From: Ferdinandcohnia sp047246645
Lineage (GTDB): Bacteria > Bacillota > Bacilli > Bacillales > Bacillaceae_L
NCBI RefSeq assembly: GCF_047246645.1
Contig: NZ_JBFOKR010000014.1
Coordinates: 1-64,000 of the forward strand
Length of the DNA stretch: 64,000 bases
Direction of reading: 5' to 3'
In this document: piece after piece, positions 33,136-42,523 of the stretch
Layout of the letters: every line of letters starts with the position of its first letter
Numbering within the stretch: the first letter of the stretch is position 1
Position numbers and translations under genes: made by a program
The notes under the pieces: generated by a model
Told to the model about the DNA's origin: nothing
Seen by the model: the letters and a program-made list of their open reading frames with translations, nothing else
Databases searched by the model: none

Positions 33136-34557
33136 ATGTCGTATTCCTTAACATTTAATGGAGTAAAAAAACCATATATAACGTTAGGCATCGGTAAAAG
33201 ACGGTCTGCCTTTGCTCCTTTGACTAGGAATTTATTAAAGATGCCTGGTATGGCAGGTGCTTATCTAGAGTCAACTGACACAGATATTAGGGTGATTCAA
33301 CAACCCATCAACATAGAAGGAAAAGATAGGTATGACTTACGCAAGTTGGAAGAAGAAATCGCTTTATGGTTAATAACGAAAGAACCAGCGGAATTGATAT
33401 TTGATGATGAACCTGATCGTGTTTATTATGCGGTGGTAGATGGTTCTCTCGATATAGAGGACATCGTCAATTTTGGACAAGGAACCATCACTTTCATTTG
33501 TCCTGATCCATACAAATACGGAGTAGAAAAACCAGTCAAAGGAGCAACGTCAGCATCATTTATCAACAACGGTACAGTTGAAAGCGAACCTATTATCCGT
33601 TGTGAAATAAAGCAAGATACCACCTTCGTAGTTGTTTCAAATGGTGAGGAATTAAATATTATTGGTAATTATGGGCAAGTTGATGAACTACCATATGAAC
33701 CCGAGACACGTGTATTATGGGACCAAATGGGAGCTATAACCGGTTGGAGTCCATCAACAAGTGTTGAAGAAGGTATATCTGTAGGAACTATGAAGTCTAA
33801 TGGCCATGAGTTTTATACAGATGATTATGGCGGTGGTGGCGGTTGGCACGGTCCAGCTATTAAAAAATCAATCGGTCAAACTCTGCAAGATTTTAAAATA
33901 GACGTTCTTATGTCTCAGTTAGGTGTTACTGGCCAAGTTGGAAGCATTGAAGTTGCTTTATTAGATTCAAATAATCAATTTGTAGCAAAACTTCTTCTTA
34001 CCAAACGTTCTGCAAATAATCCTGCAGTTTATGCAACCTTAAGAGCAGGTAAATATGATTCAGGAAATGATGTAATGAGTAGTAGAGGTGCCAATGATAC
34101 AACCTGGGCTAATTTTGATGGAATCCTTCGGTTAATTCGTAAAGGGAATCAATGGGCAGCATACGTCTCGAAAATAGATAGTAATGGTAATCACCATACA
34201 TCACTATATCGAGCATGGAATGATACAGAGGGTATAGCAATTGCACCTATTACACAAGTACAAGTGCAATTATGGCAGTATGCAAGTGTTTCTCCAACAA
34301 ATCAACGAGTGAAGGATATTAAAGTATTTAAGATAAATGAACAATCAACTGGCATTCCTTATGTTGCTCGTGTTGGTGATGTAATTGAGTTTGATCACAA
34401 AAATGATAATATCCTCCGGAATGGTGAAAGCATCATAAAAGATAAAATGTTTGTTGGTAAATACTTCTCAATTAAACCTGGTTTATCAACGATAACAGTA
34501 GAACCAGCAGAAGCTATTGAGTCTACTGAAGTGAGGTGGAGAGAAAAATGGCGTTAG
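33136..34557 (+). CDS. distal tail protein (Dit) with C-terminal extension
   Basis: A 473-residue protein. The first 200 residues fit Dit (LKMPGMAGAYLESTDTDIRV, then GTITFICPDPYKYG). Residues about 200-430 form an extra beta-rich domain (GSIEVALLDSNNQFVAKLLL), probably carbohydrate-binding, as in evolved Dit proteins that help host binding. Confidence 0.85.
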   Translation: MSYSLTFNGVKKPYITLGIGKRRSAFAPLTRNLLKMPGMAGAYLESTDTDIRVIQQPINIEGKDRYDLRKLEEEIALWLITKEPAELIFDDEPDRVYYAVVDGSLDIEDIVNFGQGTITFICPDPYKYGVEKPVKGATSASFINNGTVESEPIIRCEIKQDTTFVVVSNGEELNIIGNYGQVDELPYEPETRVLWDQMGAITGWSPSTSVEEGISVGTMKSNGHEFYTDDYGGGGGWHGPAIKKSIGQTLQDFKIDVLMSQLGVTGQVGSIEVALLDSNNQFVAKLLLTKRSANNPAVYATLRAGKYDSGNDVMSSRGANDTTWANFDGILRLIRKGNQWAAYVSKIDSNGNHHTSLYRAWNDTEGIAIAPITQVQVQLWQYASVSPTNQRVKDIKVFKINEQSTGIPYVARVGDVIEFDHKNDNILRNGESIIKDKMFVGKYFSIKPGLSTITVEPAEAIESTEVRWREKWR

Positions 34558-35849
34558 AAAACAAATATCGAATTAAGGTTAATACCAAAAAGAAAATGTT
34601 TGGGGAATTACCAGAGGTTGTTGCAAATGATAACGTTGTGTTTGAAATAGAAGTCTATGATGATGCCACCTTGTTTCCGTTGTCAGCTGATTACTCTTAT
34701 AAGTTGGTATCTCAGAAGTTTAGTGGCAAATCGGTTATTCGTGATGGGATTTTAGTAGGAAACTTCATTCAATTTACGTTAGGCACATCTGAATTACAAG
34801 AGCCCGGAAGAGTAGAGGGAACTGTACAAATCTTTGATGCAGATATGAAACGTTTATCAACTGCAAAATTTGATTATATCGCAAGAAAAGACCCAAGCCT
34901 AGAAGGAAGTTTGCCAGCTGATGATACTTCATTAGTTATTGCAAATGAGTCTTTACTTGTGGAGGCAGTCGAAAAGGCAAACAATGCTGATACACGTATT
35001 AGCAATATTGTTGCTCAAGCCGGAACAGATAATACAGAAATTGTAGATGCCAGGTTAAAAAAAGATGGCTCAGTAGCTCCTACTTTGGGTGATCGTTTAC
35101 GTGAGACTGATGAACAGTTGGCACAAAAACTGAACAAAGACACAACCGAACTTGACCTAAACAATTTCAATGAAGATTCAAGAGCAGTATTACAAGGGTT
35201 AGAAACTGGTCAAGTCAACGCAGTGTTAGGATATAAAAATGTAAGCATAGAAAATACCGATTTTATCAATCGTGGGAAAAACATCTTTAATAAAGCTAAA
35301 GTAACCTTGGGGAAAGCATTAGACGTTACAAAAGGAACTGCTTATGATAGTGCATCTAATGCGGTTAGTGATTACACACGAATTGAACCATCTACCAGTT
35401 ATGCGAGAACGTTTTGTGCAGTTGCTTTTTACGATCAGAATAAAGTGTTTATAAGTGGAATCGCAAACGGTGATACATCTTTTACTTCCCCAGCTAATGC
35501 AGTTTATATAAGAATCCACATGACATTGACTAGAATGGATACTTTGCAAATTGAAAAAGGAACTGTTTCTACATCATATGAAAACTATGTTGTTGCCCTT
35601 AGTGAAGATATAAAAGTGCCAAAAGACTATCTTACAGTTAATTCAATAAAAGGTACAAAACAATCTATAGTCTTTAATTCTGATGGTACAGTTCAAAAAG
35701 TAACATACAAAAATGCGACTAACACTGTACTTAGAGAGGATGTTTTTACGTATGAAAACAATTTAATTACAGAGGTTAGAACACTGCCTAATGGGGAAAG
35801 CATTACGTTTAAGTATCATCTTGATACGTTAGAAACGGAGGTAATCTAA
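34548..35849 (+). CDS. baseplate upper protein (BppU family)
   Basis: A 433-residue protein. The N-terminal domain (DNVVFEIEVYDDATLFPLSA and GRVEGTVQIFDADMKRLSTA) fits BppU. A helical linker (ANESLLVEAVEKANNADTRI) leads to a receptor-region domain. ATG at 34548 after GAGGTGGAGAG. Here it follows Dit directly, whereas Tal comes 3 kb later. Confidence 0.85.
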   Translation: MALENKYRIKVNTKKKMFGELPEVVANDNVVFEIEVYDDATLFPLSADYSYKLVSQKFSGKSVIRDGILVGNFIQFTLGTSELQEPGRVEGTVQIFDADMKRLSTAKFDYIARKDPSLEGSLPADDTSLVIANESLLVEAVEKANNADTRISNIVAQAGTDNTEIVDARLKKDGSVAPTLGDRLRETDEQLAQKLNKDTTELDLNNFNEDSRAVLQGLETGQVNAVLGYKNVSIENTDFINRGKNIFNKAKVTLGKALDVTKGTAYDSASNAVSDYTRIEPSTSYARTFCAVAFYDQNKVFISGIANGDTSFTSPANAVYIRIHMTLTRMDTLQIEKGTVSTSYENYVVALSEDIKVPKDYLTVNSIKGTKQSIVFNSDGTVQKVTYKNATNTVLREDVFTYENNLITEVRTLPNGESITFKYHLDTLETEVI

Positions 35850-35851
35850 AG

Positions 35852-36358
35852 ATGGATGCACCAGTATTTAAAAAACTGACAGATATAGAGAATCAACAAG
35901 GAAACCCATACAATACTGCGGAAGGACAGCAAACCGTATCGATTGCCGAGCCTTTTTGGGTTAGGATGAGTCGTGAAGGTATCATGGCTTTTATGTACAC
36001 AATGGGAGAAACAATTAACAACACGTATGTTACTCGTGATAAACGTCTTACTGCATCAAAAGGTAGACGTTTATATCTAGCAAGAATTTCGTTTTCAACA
36101 ACAGTAGCTGCAAGGGTAACTATACAAGTTAGAAATATCAATTATGCAAGACAAGAAACACCATTAAACACAATGCCTACCTCATACTTTGACTCTTTTT
36201 ATGTGAAACCCTACGAGAATGTAGAACGAGTTTATAACGGTGAATTATGGCTTGAAGAAGGAATGTCACTTGATTTTAAATATCAATCGCTTGTAACTGA
36301 TGAATCAGGACTTATTGACGTTTCTGCTATGGGTTGGGAGGTTGTTGTAAATGCGTAA
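35852..36358 (+). CDS. baseplate-associated hypothetical protein
   Basis: A 168-residue beta-rich protein without a known domain (WVRMSREGIMAFMYTMGE at its centre). Its place between BppU and the GDSL enzyme suggests a baseplate or receptor role. ATG after GGAGGTAATCTAAAG; it overlaps the next gene by 8 bases. Confidence 0.6.
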   Translation: MDAPVFKKLTDIENQQGNPYNTAEGQQTVSIAEPFWVRMSREGIMAFMYTMGETINNTYVTRDKRLTASKGRRLYLARISFSTTVAARVTIQVRNINYARQETPLNTMPTSYFDSFYVKPYENVERVYNGELWLEEGMSLDFKYQSLVTDESGLIDVSAMGWEVVVNA

Positions 36359-36938
36359 AGGTGGGGTATATTTAGCAATTGGCGATAGTATTTCATGGAC
36401 AATACCTTCTGAAGTGGATGCACCTGGTCGGAATTTATATTCGTATAGATTGTGGCACGCAATTAATAAGGATTATGCTCCAATCCGACACATTAACAGA
36501 GGTTATGGCGGTAGTCATTCTCACGATTTATTAGATAGACTACACATTTTCGCTTTGGGTGTTCCTTATGACTTAGTAACGATTCAAATTGGAATGAACG
36601 ATATGATGGACACAGTTGAGAATTTCCAAAGTGATGTAGAAACAATTATTGATAAACTAAAAACATACAGACCTAATTGTGAAATCGTTTTGTGTGGAAT
36701 TCCTCCTGTTGATCCAGTAACTCAGGCTAATAGACATGAGAAAAGACCAACTTTTAATGCCAAATTAAACGAAATCGCTACAAATAATGAAGGTGTGTAT
36801 TTTGCGGATTTCTCAAGTGCTTATGATTTAACAAGGATACCTGATGGCATACATCCAGATTCAGACGGACATAGATTACTGTTTGAAATTTTATACCCAG
36901 TGGTACAGACAACCAACTTTGTAAGCCGTCTATCTTAG
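36351..36938 (+). CDS. SGNH/GDSL-family esterase of the baseplate
   Basis: A 195-residue SGNH hydrolase with all blocks: GDSISW (Ser nucleophile, near residue 11), GGSHSHD (block II), IGMNDMM (block III) and DGIHPDSDGH (Asp-His pair near the end). No signal peptide, as expected for a virion part. It probably removes acetyl or other ester groups from wall polymers during adsorption. ATG overlaps the upstream stop. Confidence 0.88.
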   Translation: MRKGGVYLAIGDSISWTIPSEVDAPGRNLYSYRLWHAINKDYAPIRHINRGYGGSHSHDLLDRLHIFALGVPYDLVTIQIGMNDMMDTVENFQSDVETIIDKLKTYRPNCEIVLCGIPPVDPVTQANRHEKRPTFNAKLNEIATNNEGVYFADFSSAYDLTRIPDGIHPDSDGHRLLFEILYPVVQTTNFVSRLS

Positions 36939-36974
36939 TGAACAATCGGAACCAATAGTGAAGTAATTTAGAAT

Positions 36975-37005
36975 GAAAAAAAGCACTCGTTAGGGGTGCT
37001 TTTTT
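36975..37005 (+). terminator. intrinsic terminator inside the tail module
   Basis: AAAAAAAGCACTC / GGGTGCTTTTTT hairpin with T-run after the esterase gene, separating it from the genes below. Confidence 0.8.
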
Positions 37006-37023
37006 CAATAAGGAGGGTTTTAA

Positions 37024-37248
37024 ATGAGAAGAACAAAAATAAAAGAATATCTAAAAAAAGATTTTGAACGTGGTGTAATAGATCATGAAATTCGTGTAAC
37101 ACATATTGATGACGAAGGTAATCCACACTTCTATATCCATCCTAAAGGTGTAGACGGAGACACAATGGATTATGTTGCTGAAGGTCAATTATGCACTCCA
37201 AAAGATGTTTATGAAAATCGTTATAAAGGACCAACTAATAACGCATGA
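37024..37248 (+). CDS. small hypothetical protein in the tail module
   Basis: A 74-residue protein (IRVTHIDDEGNPHFYIHPKG) after AAGGAGGGTTTTAA. No recognised domain. Together with the next gene it forms a small insert between two terminated blocks. Confidence 0.6.
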   Translation: MRRTKIKEYLKKDFERGVIDHEIRVTHIDDEGNPHFYIHPKGVDGDTMDYVAEGQLCTPKDVYENRYKGPTNNA

Positions 37249-37328
37249 TTTTTCTTTAGTTCAATTAGGAGGAAATTTCGAATCCCATAGAGAAATTAAT
37301 TAGAAGATATTAATAAGGGGGATTGGAA

Positions 37329-37844
37329 ATGAATCTTAGCTTTGAACATAAGAGAAGATTAAAGTCTAATCAATATGCTTATACAACCGCTTATAGAAGA
37401 CTAAAAATAGCTATAGAAGAGTACAACAGTAATGAAATATACTCAGCAATCGGAGAACTACTTCTCTGGATTATGAATGCCCACGATTGGCATTTGAAAC
37501 ATGGATTTAAAGATTATAAAACGAGGTGTAAAAAAGATAAAAAGGGAGTGCTTCTCTACGGTCTAAGACATGCTTTTAATTCTATGAAGCACAACATGAA
37601 ATTTTTTACTATCCATAATACACTGCAAGGTTTTTCATTCGACAATTTTTCTTTCGATAACATGGACTTTAGACCCTACACAATAAATTGGGTAATAAAA
37701 GACGGATTATTAGATGAAGGGTGTAAGGAACAACAAGAAAACTATGTAAAACATTTAGAAGGCAAAGAAGTGTTAGATACATTTGATGATGTCATATTAT
37801 TTCTAAATAATGAATTTAATAAAGTTTATTTTAAAAAAGATTAA
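37329..37844 (+). CDS. helical hypothetical protein, probable cargo gene
   Basis: A 171-residue mostly helical protein with IGELLLWIMNAHDWHLKHG and YGLRHAFNSMKHN. The helical make-up and the R-H...K-H pattern recall HEPN-like folds, but the exact HEPN motif (R-x4-6-H) is not met, so this is only a hint. It lies within structural genes, after a terminator. ATG at 37329 after AAGGGGGATTGGAA. Confidence 0.6.
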   Translation: MNLSFEHKRRLKSNQYAYTTAYRRLKIAIEEYNSNEIYSAIGELLLWIMNAHDWHLKHGFKDYKTRCKKDKKGVLLYGLRHAFNSMKHNMKFFTIHNTLQGFSFDNFSFDNMDFRPYTINWVIKDGLLDEGCKEQQENYVKHLEGKEVLDTFDDVILFLNNEFNKVYFKKD

Positions 37845-37897
37845 GTCACTCAATTAAGGGTGGCTATTTATTTTTGAACAAAAGGCAGGTGGAAAAA

Positions 37898-39733
37898 TTG
37901 ACACTTGTTCATATTCTAGACAAGCAAACGGACCAAATATTAGGAACCTTAAACCCAAACAAAGCTGAATATTGGAACCCATTAAGAACAGATAGTCTTA
38001 ACAACCTGAATATATTTGATTTTAGGGCAAACGCAAAAATAGAAAAGGCAGCTCTCCTTGAAAAAAGAAACCGTCTACTCCTAGAGGATGAGGATGGTTT
38101 TTTTCGTGAGTACTTAATAACCTATGCCGAACAATACAAGCGTGGGGAAAAGCTAGTCAAATCAAATGCAACCTATCTAGACTTAGCCAAGTCAAAGGTA
38201 ATTGAACCACAAACAATTCAAGGCGCTACTCCTTCCACATCTGTTCAATTAGCATTGGACGGTACGGAATGGCAATCAGGAGATATTGACTATACCTTTG
38301 TTCGAACAATAACAATCGAAGATTACACTGATCCATACAATTTATTGAAAAAGATAGCTTCTACTTTTGGGTTAGAATTACGATTTAGAGTAGTTGTTGT
38401 AGGAAATAGAGTGGTGGGAAGATTTGTTGATTTAAAGCTTCCAAATACAGAATTCAGTGGAACTGAGGTTGAATTTGGCAAAGATTTGGTTGGTGTAAAA
38501 CGAAAAGAAGACAGCCAAATGATTGTAACGGCTCTCTTAGGTATAGGACCAGAAAGAGATGACGGAACAAAGCTCACTGTATTCGTGGAAGACAAAGAAG
38601 CTTTACAACGTTGGGGACGTAACGGACAACACTTAATCGAGACTTATGAACCTGAATCAACTAATACTGATATGACCTTAGCGGAACTAACCACCTATAC
38701 AAAAACTGAATTGCAAAAACGAATTGATGCAATTGTTTCGTATGAGTGTGAAGCAGTGTCATTAGAGCACATTAAGGGGTTTGAACATAAGAAAATACGT
38801 GTTGGATACAACATTAGGATCAGTGATGATGGATATCAACCTCCACTTTACCTAGAGGCGCGAATCCAAGATGTTGATATTGACCCGATTACGCATCAAA
38901 TAAAGAAATTTACTATAGGTAATTTTAAGGAGATAAAAAAAGAGGACTTAGAAAAACAAGTCCAGACTTTGAAAACATTAATAAAAAATAAAGCATCCTT
39001 ACAACAAGCCGTTCTTAAAGGTGACGCATACAAAGGCGTTAGTATCTCAGAAGAAGAAGGGTTTTTATCTGTAAGTGATGATGAGCTTGTACGTACTACA
39101 TACAATGCTGATGTAGGCGTACTTATAGAAACCAGGAACACAGTAGAAGAACAATGGGAAAGCCTTTTTTATGTAGACCCTATCACTAAGAAGATTAAAT
39201 TCACTGGTGATTTAGAAGGTGCAAGTGGAACCTTTGACGGAACGCTTAGAGGTAGCCTCATTACATCATCTGGCGCAAGCGAGGAAACATCCGAATCTTG
39301 GAGAACTGATATTCAAAGTGGAATGGCTAAATTTGAAACGTGGATGGGTGGAAATCCGAGATTAGATAGATACATTAATTTTCGCGGTGGTTGGATAGAA
39401 TACGAAGAATCTAAGATTGATAAAGGCTTTACTCCTGCAACTTTAATAAACGGATGGACTAATTATAGAGACGATTATGAATCAGCAGGTTATTTAAAAG
39501 ATCCTTTTGGGTTTATTCATTTCAGAGGCTCTATAAAGGGAACTTCTAGCAGCACAGTTGCTTTCGTTTTACCAGTAGGTGATCGACCATTTAAAACATT
39601 GTATTTCGGCTTAGTTTGTGGTTTTAATTCTGTTGCTACAGCTCGCATAACTCCGGATGGCAACGTCCTAATAGCTGGGCCAGATTTAACTTATATATCT
39701 CTAGATAACATTCCACCAATCTTCATTGGTTAG
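37898..39733 (+). CDS. tail-associated lysin / tail endopeptidase (Tal)
   Basis: A 611-residue protein with the tail-endopeptidase N-terminus (MTLVHILDKQTDQILGTL) through residue 380. A linker (KKEDLEKQVQTLKTLIKNK) is followed by a beta-rich C-terminal domain from about 470 that may bind the host wall. TTG at 37898 lies 6 bases after AGGTGG and gives the conserved beginning; the frame is open to 37874. Its place after BppU and the cargo genes is unusual. Confidence 0.85.
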   Translation: MTLVHILDKQTDQILGTLNPNKAEYWNPLRTDSLNNLNIFDFRANAKIEKAALLEKRNRLLLEDEDGFFREYLITYAEQYKRGEKLVKSNATYLDLAKSKVIEPQTIQGATPSTSVQLALDGTEWQSGDIDYTFVRTITIEDYTDPYNLLKKIASTFGLELRFRVVVVGNRVVGRFVDLKLPNTEFSGTEVEFGKDLVGVKRKEDSQMIVTALLGIGPERDDGTKLTVFVEDKEALQRWGRNGQHLIETYEPESTNTDMTLAELTTYTKTELQKRIDAIVSYECEAVSLEHIKGFEHKKIRVGYNIRISDDGYQPPLYLEARIQDVDIDPITHQIKKFTIGNFKEIKKEDLEKQVQTLKTLIKNKASLQQAVLKGDAYKGVSISEEEGFLSVSDDELVRTTYNADVGVLIETRNTVEEQWESLFYVDPITKKIKFTGDLEGASGTFDGTLRGSLITSSGASEETSESWRTDIQSGMAKFETWMGGNPRLDRYINFRGGWIEYEESKIDKGFTPATLINGWTNYRDDYESAGYLKDPFGFIHFRGSIKGTSSSTVAFVLPVGDRPFKTLYFGLVCGFNSVATARITPDGNVLIAGPDLTYISLDNIPPIFIG

Positions 39734-39743
39734 GAGAGATTTT

Positions 39744-40031
39744 ATGCAAGTATCAAGAATTGATGAAAACGGGTTTTATATAGAGCCAGAAATACTTAAG
39801 CCTAACGAAAATGGACAATACGAGATTCCTAGCGATTGTATTGAAGTTCGGGTTCCAGAGGGTTTATACAGACCTAAGTGGAATGGCATACAGTGGCTTG
39901 AAGGTTTAACTCTAGAGGAGATTCAGGCATTTAGACAGGAACATCCTCCTTTAGAAGAACCGCTCAAGAAAGAAAATGAAATGAATGCACTTGCTATTAT
40001 GGAGTTAGCAGAAATTGTATTAGGGGGTTAA
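39744..40031 (+). CDS. baseplate/tail fibre accessory protein
   Basis: A 95-residue protein with GQYEIPSDCIEVRVPEGLYRP-like region (starts GQYEIPSDCIEV) and WNGIQWLEGLTLEEIQ, a pattern seen in short proteins after tail fibres in Firmicutes phages. ATG after TTAGGAGAGATTTT. Confidence 0.65.
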   Translation: MQVSRIDENGFYIEPEILKPNENGQYEIPSDCIEVRVPEGLYRPKWNGIQWLEGLTLEEIQAFRQEHPPLEEPLKKENEMNALAIMELAEIVLGG

Positions 40032-40034
40032 TGA

Positions 40035-40163
40035 ATGTTGGCAATGTTATATGCAACTTATATTATGAGAGGTTTAAAGACATACTCAGACGTTCCTGAG
40101 ATGTTAAAGCCGCAAGTAAAAGAAATATTAGAAGCTGAAGGAGTTGGGCACCTAGCGGAATAG
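40035..40163 (+). CDS. CD1375-like / XkdX-type small protein
   Basis: A 42-residue protein: YATYIMRGLKTYSDVPEMLK then PQVKEILEAEGVGHLAE, matching the small proteins that lie just before holins. ATG after AGGGGGTTAATGA. Function unknown. Confidence 0.7.
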   Translation: MLAMLYATYIMRGLKTYSDVPEMLKPQVKEILEAEGVGHLAE

Positions 40164-40199
40164 GTGCTCTTTATTTTACCTAAAAGGGAGATGGAGAGT

Positions 40200-40700
40200 T
40201 TGAATTTTTATCTAGGATTGTTTAATTTTTCAGGAGTGTTTAACTTGCGAAATGGGTTTGCAAGTGTTTTAAGTGGTGCAATTGGAGGACTAGGTAGCAA
40301 ACTTTATGGCGGTTCTGATCTATACGTATGGTTCGCTGCAGCTTTAGTCTTCGCAATTCTATTCGATTGGGCAGGTGCGATCGCAGCTGCTAAAAAGGAT
40401 GGATCATATGCAAGTGAATACGGACTACAGGGTATTTTAAGAACTGCTGTTTTATTAGCGTTACCTGCTTGGGGAGCAGTTCTAGATAAAATTCTTGGCA
40501 CTCCAAATGTAGTGTTTTTTACCTTTTGGGGCGGTATTATGTTCCACACACTCTTATCTATGTCAGCTAACTTTAAACGCGCAGGATGGAATACCTGGGT
40601 GCCCACATGGGCGATTGATTGGGTAGCAAGTGAGATTGAAGCCAAAATAAAACGTTCTGAAAGCCGTACACCTAATGGTGAAGGAGAGGATAAGAAGTGA
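40200..40700 (+). CDS. holin (phi29/toxin-secretion holin family)
   Basis: A 166-residue membrane protein with three to four hydrophobic helices (YVWFAAALVFAILFDWAGAI; LRTAVLLALPAWGAVLD; VVFFTFWGGIMFHTLLSMSA) and a charged tail. It should form the pore that triggers lysis. TTG at 40200 fits the ribosome site GGGAGATGGAG; the ATG at 40191 is an alternative and dual starts are known in holins. It overlaps the amidase by 4 bases. Confidence 0.88.
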   Translation: MNFYLGLFNFSGVFNLRNGFASVLSGAIGGLGSKLYGGSDLYVWFAAALVFAILFDWAGAIAAAKKDGSYASEYGLQGILRTAVLLALPAWGAVLDKILGTPNVVFFTFWGGIMFHTLLSMSANFKRAGWNTWVPTWAIDWVASEIEAKIKRSESRTPNGEGEDKK

Positions 40701-41548
40701 ATATTCCAGTAAGACAAATGCTGGTTAAAGATAATAAGTATAAGGTGAAATGTCCTTACACTTTAAATGCTGAGTCTATCACAATTCACAATACTTATAA
40801 CGACGCTAGTGCTAACAATGAAGTTCAATATATGATAAATAACAATAACCAAGTTTCATACCACTTTGCAATCGATGATAAAGAAGTTGTTCAAGGCATT
40901 CCATTAGATCGTAATGCATGGGCTGCTGGGGACGGCGGGAACGGTAAAGGGAATAGGTCTTCAATTCAAATTGAAATTTGCTATTCTAAATCAGGTGGAG
41001 AACTTTATAAAAAAGCTGAAGCACTCACCATTAAGTTTGTTGCTCAACTTTTAAAAGAACGTGGTTGGGGAATAGATCGTGTAAAAAAACACCAAGATTG
41101 GTCAGGGAAATATTGTCCTCACCGTATCTTAGATGAGGGTAGTTGGAATTCTTTCCTAAATGAAATTAAGAAAGCAATGAATGTTGATGGGTGGAAAGAA
41201 GAAAACAGCAAATGGTATTACTATAAGAATGGAAGCTTAGTAAAAAGTGCTTGGGTAGAGTACAAAAAGGATTGGTATTACCTAGATAAAGATGGTGCCA
41301 TGGCAACTTCTAAATGGATCCTTCATAAAAACAAGTGGTATTATCTAGGTCCTAATGGAGTTATGAAAACTGGTTGGATTCAACTCGATGGCAAGTGGTA
41401 TTACTTAAATTCTGATGGCGACATGGTTACTGGCTTACACTATTTAACCTGGAATGGTAAAAAGGATTATTATTTCTTTAATAATAGTGGAGTTATGTTA
41501 GCTAACACTACAATTAAGGTAAATTCAGATGGCACCATAAAATTGTAA
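40697..41548 (+). CDS. endolysin: amidase with wall-binding repeats
   Basis: A 283-residue lysin. Residues 1-150 form an amidase domain (SITIHNTYNDASANNEVQYM, VSYHFAIDDKEVVQGIP, KHQDWSGKYCPHRI with zinc His residues). Residues about 158-270 hold five choline-binding-like repeats (KWYYYKNGSLVKSAWVEY and relatives). GTG start after GGAGAGGATAAGAA. It cuts the peptidoglycan at the end of infection. Confidence 0.92.
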   Translation: MNIPVRQMLVKDNKYKVKCPYTLNAESITIHNTYNDASANNEVQYMINNNNQVSYHFAIDDKEVVQGIPLDRNAWAAGDGGNGKGNRSSIQIEICYSKSGGELYKKAEALTIKFVAQLLKERGWGIDRVKKHQDWSGKYCPHRILDEGSWNSFLNEIKKAMNVDGWKEENSKWYYYKNGSLVKSAWVEYKKDWYYLDKDGAMATSKWILHKNKWYYLGPNGVMKTGWIQLDGKWYYLNSDGDMVTGLHYLTWNGKKDYYFFNNSGVMLANTTIKVNSDGTIKL

Positions 41549-41648
41549 ATGTGTACAATTTGAAACAATATTGTGAACATACTGTTCAAATGGCCATTTA
41601 AGGTTATACTTAAGCTACACTTGATATTCTTTCATAGAAAGAATCCTT

Positions 41649-41679
41649 AAACCCTATCTCGGAAAAGGTAGGGTTTTTG
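41649..41679 (+). terminator. intrinsic terminator of the lysis block
   Basis: AAACCCTA / TAGGGTTT stem with T-run. It ends late transcription. Confidence 0.8.
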
Positions 41680-41684
41680 TATGT

Positions 41685-41716
41685 AAAAAGCCCTCACATA
41701 ATTGTGGGGGCTTTTA
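41685..41716 (-). terminator. intrinsic terminator of the Ltp-like gene
   Basis: AAAAGCCCTCAC / GTGGGGGCTTTT hairpin, convergent with the late terminator. Confidence 0.75.
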
Positions 41717-41719
41717 ATC

Positions 41720-42403
41720 TTATTCTAAATTGTCAACAGCGTATTGCGCTTCTTCCGGGGTGAACTTTTCTCCATATTCCGAAACCAATTGGTCGTAAAT
41801 AGCTGAATTTGACATACTCATTGTTTCTGCATATGATTCTGCTTTTTTCAATGCAATAGCTTTCCAATCCACTTCAATATTGTCAATTGCATATTGGGCA
41901 GCTTCCACAGGGAAGTTCTCTCCATATTCCGAAATCAATTGGTCGTAAATGCCTGCCTTTGACATGTACATAGTGTTCGCGTATGCTTCCGCTTTCTTCA
42001 AAGCTGCTTTATGTTCTCTAGGAATACTTTCCTCTTTAGCCTTTGCTTCCGCTTCCTCTTTAGCTTTTTGTTCAGCAGCTGCTTCTTCCTCTGCTTTTTT
42101 CTTAGCTTCTTCTTCAGCTTTAGCCTTAGCAACTTCTTCCTCTTTAGCTTTTGCTTCAGCATCTTCTTCAGCTTGTGCTTTTTCTGCATCGCCATTATTA
42201 TTTTCTTCTTGAACAGAAGCTACCTCTTCAGCTGGTGGTTCACTATCATCGAAAGAAACTGCGGCAATGAGAACAATGAATGATATTAGTGCTTTGACAA
42301 ATGACTTTTTAGCCTTTCCGTTTTTCTTTATTAATCCAATAAACCCTAAAACTAAAAAAACAAGAAATACCACAAAACTAGTAAGTCCAATAAACATCCA
42401 CAT
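41720..42403 (-). CDS. membrane-anchored Ltp-domain protein, likely superinfection exclusion
   Basis: A 227-residue protein. Two hydrophobic helices (about 1-25 and 36-50) are followed by a long Ala/Glu/Lys-rich coiled coil (about 68-130). Two Ltp domains of about 45 residues come last (ALKKAEAYANTMYMSKAGIY and LKKAESYAETMSMSNSAIY). In the Streptococcus phage TP-J34 a lipoprotein with two such domains blocks DNA injection by acting on the incoming tape measure protein. Here membrane helices replace the lipoprotein anchor. Expressed against the late genes, as expected for a lysogen gene. ATG after AGGGGGAATTAATT. Confidence 0.8.
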   Translation of the reverse strand: MWMFIGLTSFVVFLVFLVLGFIGLIKKNGKAKKSFVKALISFIVLIAAVSFDDSEPPAEEVASVQEENNNGDAEKAQAEEDAEAKAKEEEVAKAKAEEEAKKKAEEEAAAEQKAKEEAEAKAKEESIPREHKAALKKAEAYANTMYMSKAGIYDQLISEYGENFPVEAAQYAIDNIEVDWKAIALKKAESYAETMSMSNSAIYDQLVSEYGEKFTPEEAQYAVDNLE

Positions 42404-42523
42404 AATTAATTCCCCCTATTATTTATTTTCTACATACTATTTATAACACAACTGGTAAAAAATTGGTTTAATTTTATTTAATCAGCTATACTATTTTTGG
42501 TAAACCTTTCATGCTAAGAGTTA

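Noticed and set aside
41949..42283. Plus-strand frames rich in Ala, Ser and Phe
   Set aside because: They are mirror images of the repetitive Ala/Glu/Lys coiled coil of the Ltp-like gene on the other strand.
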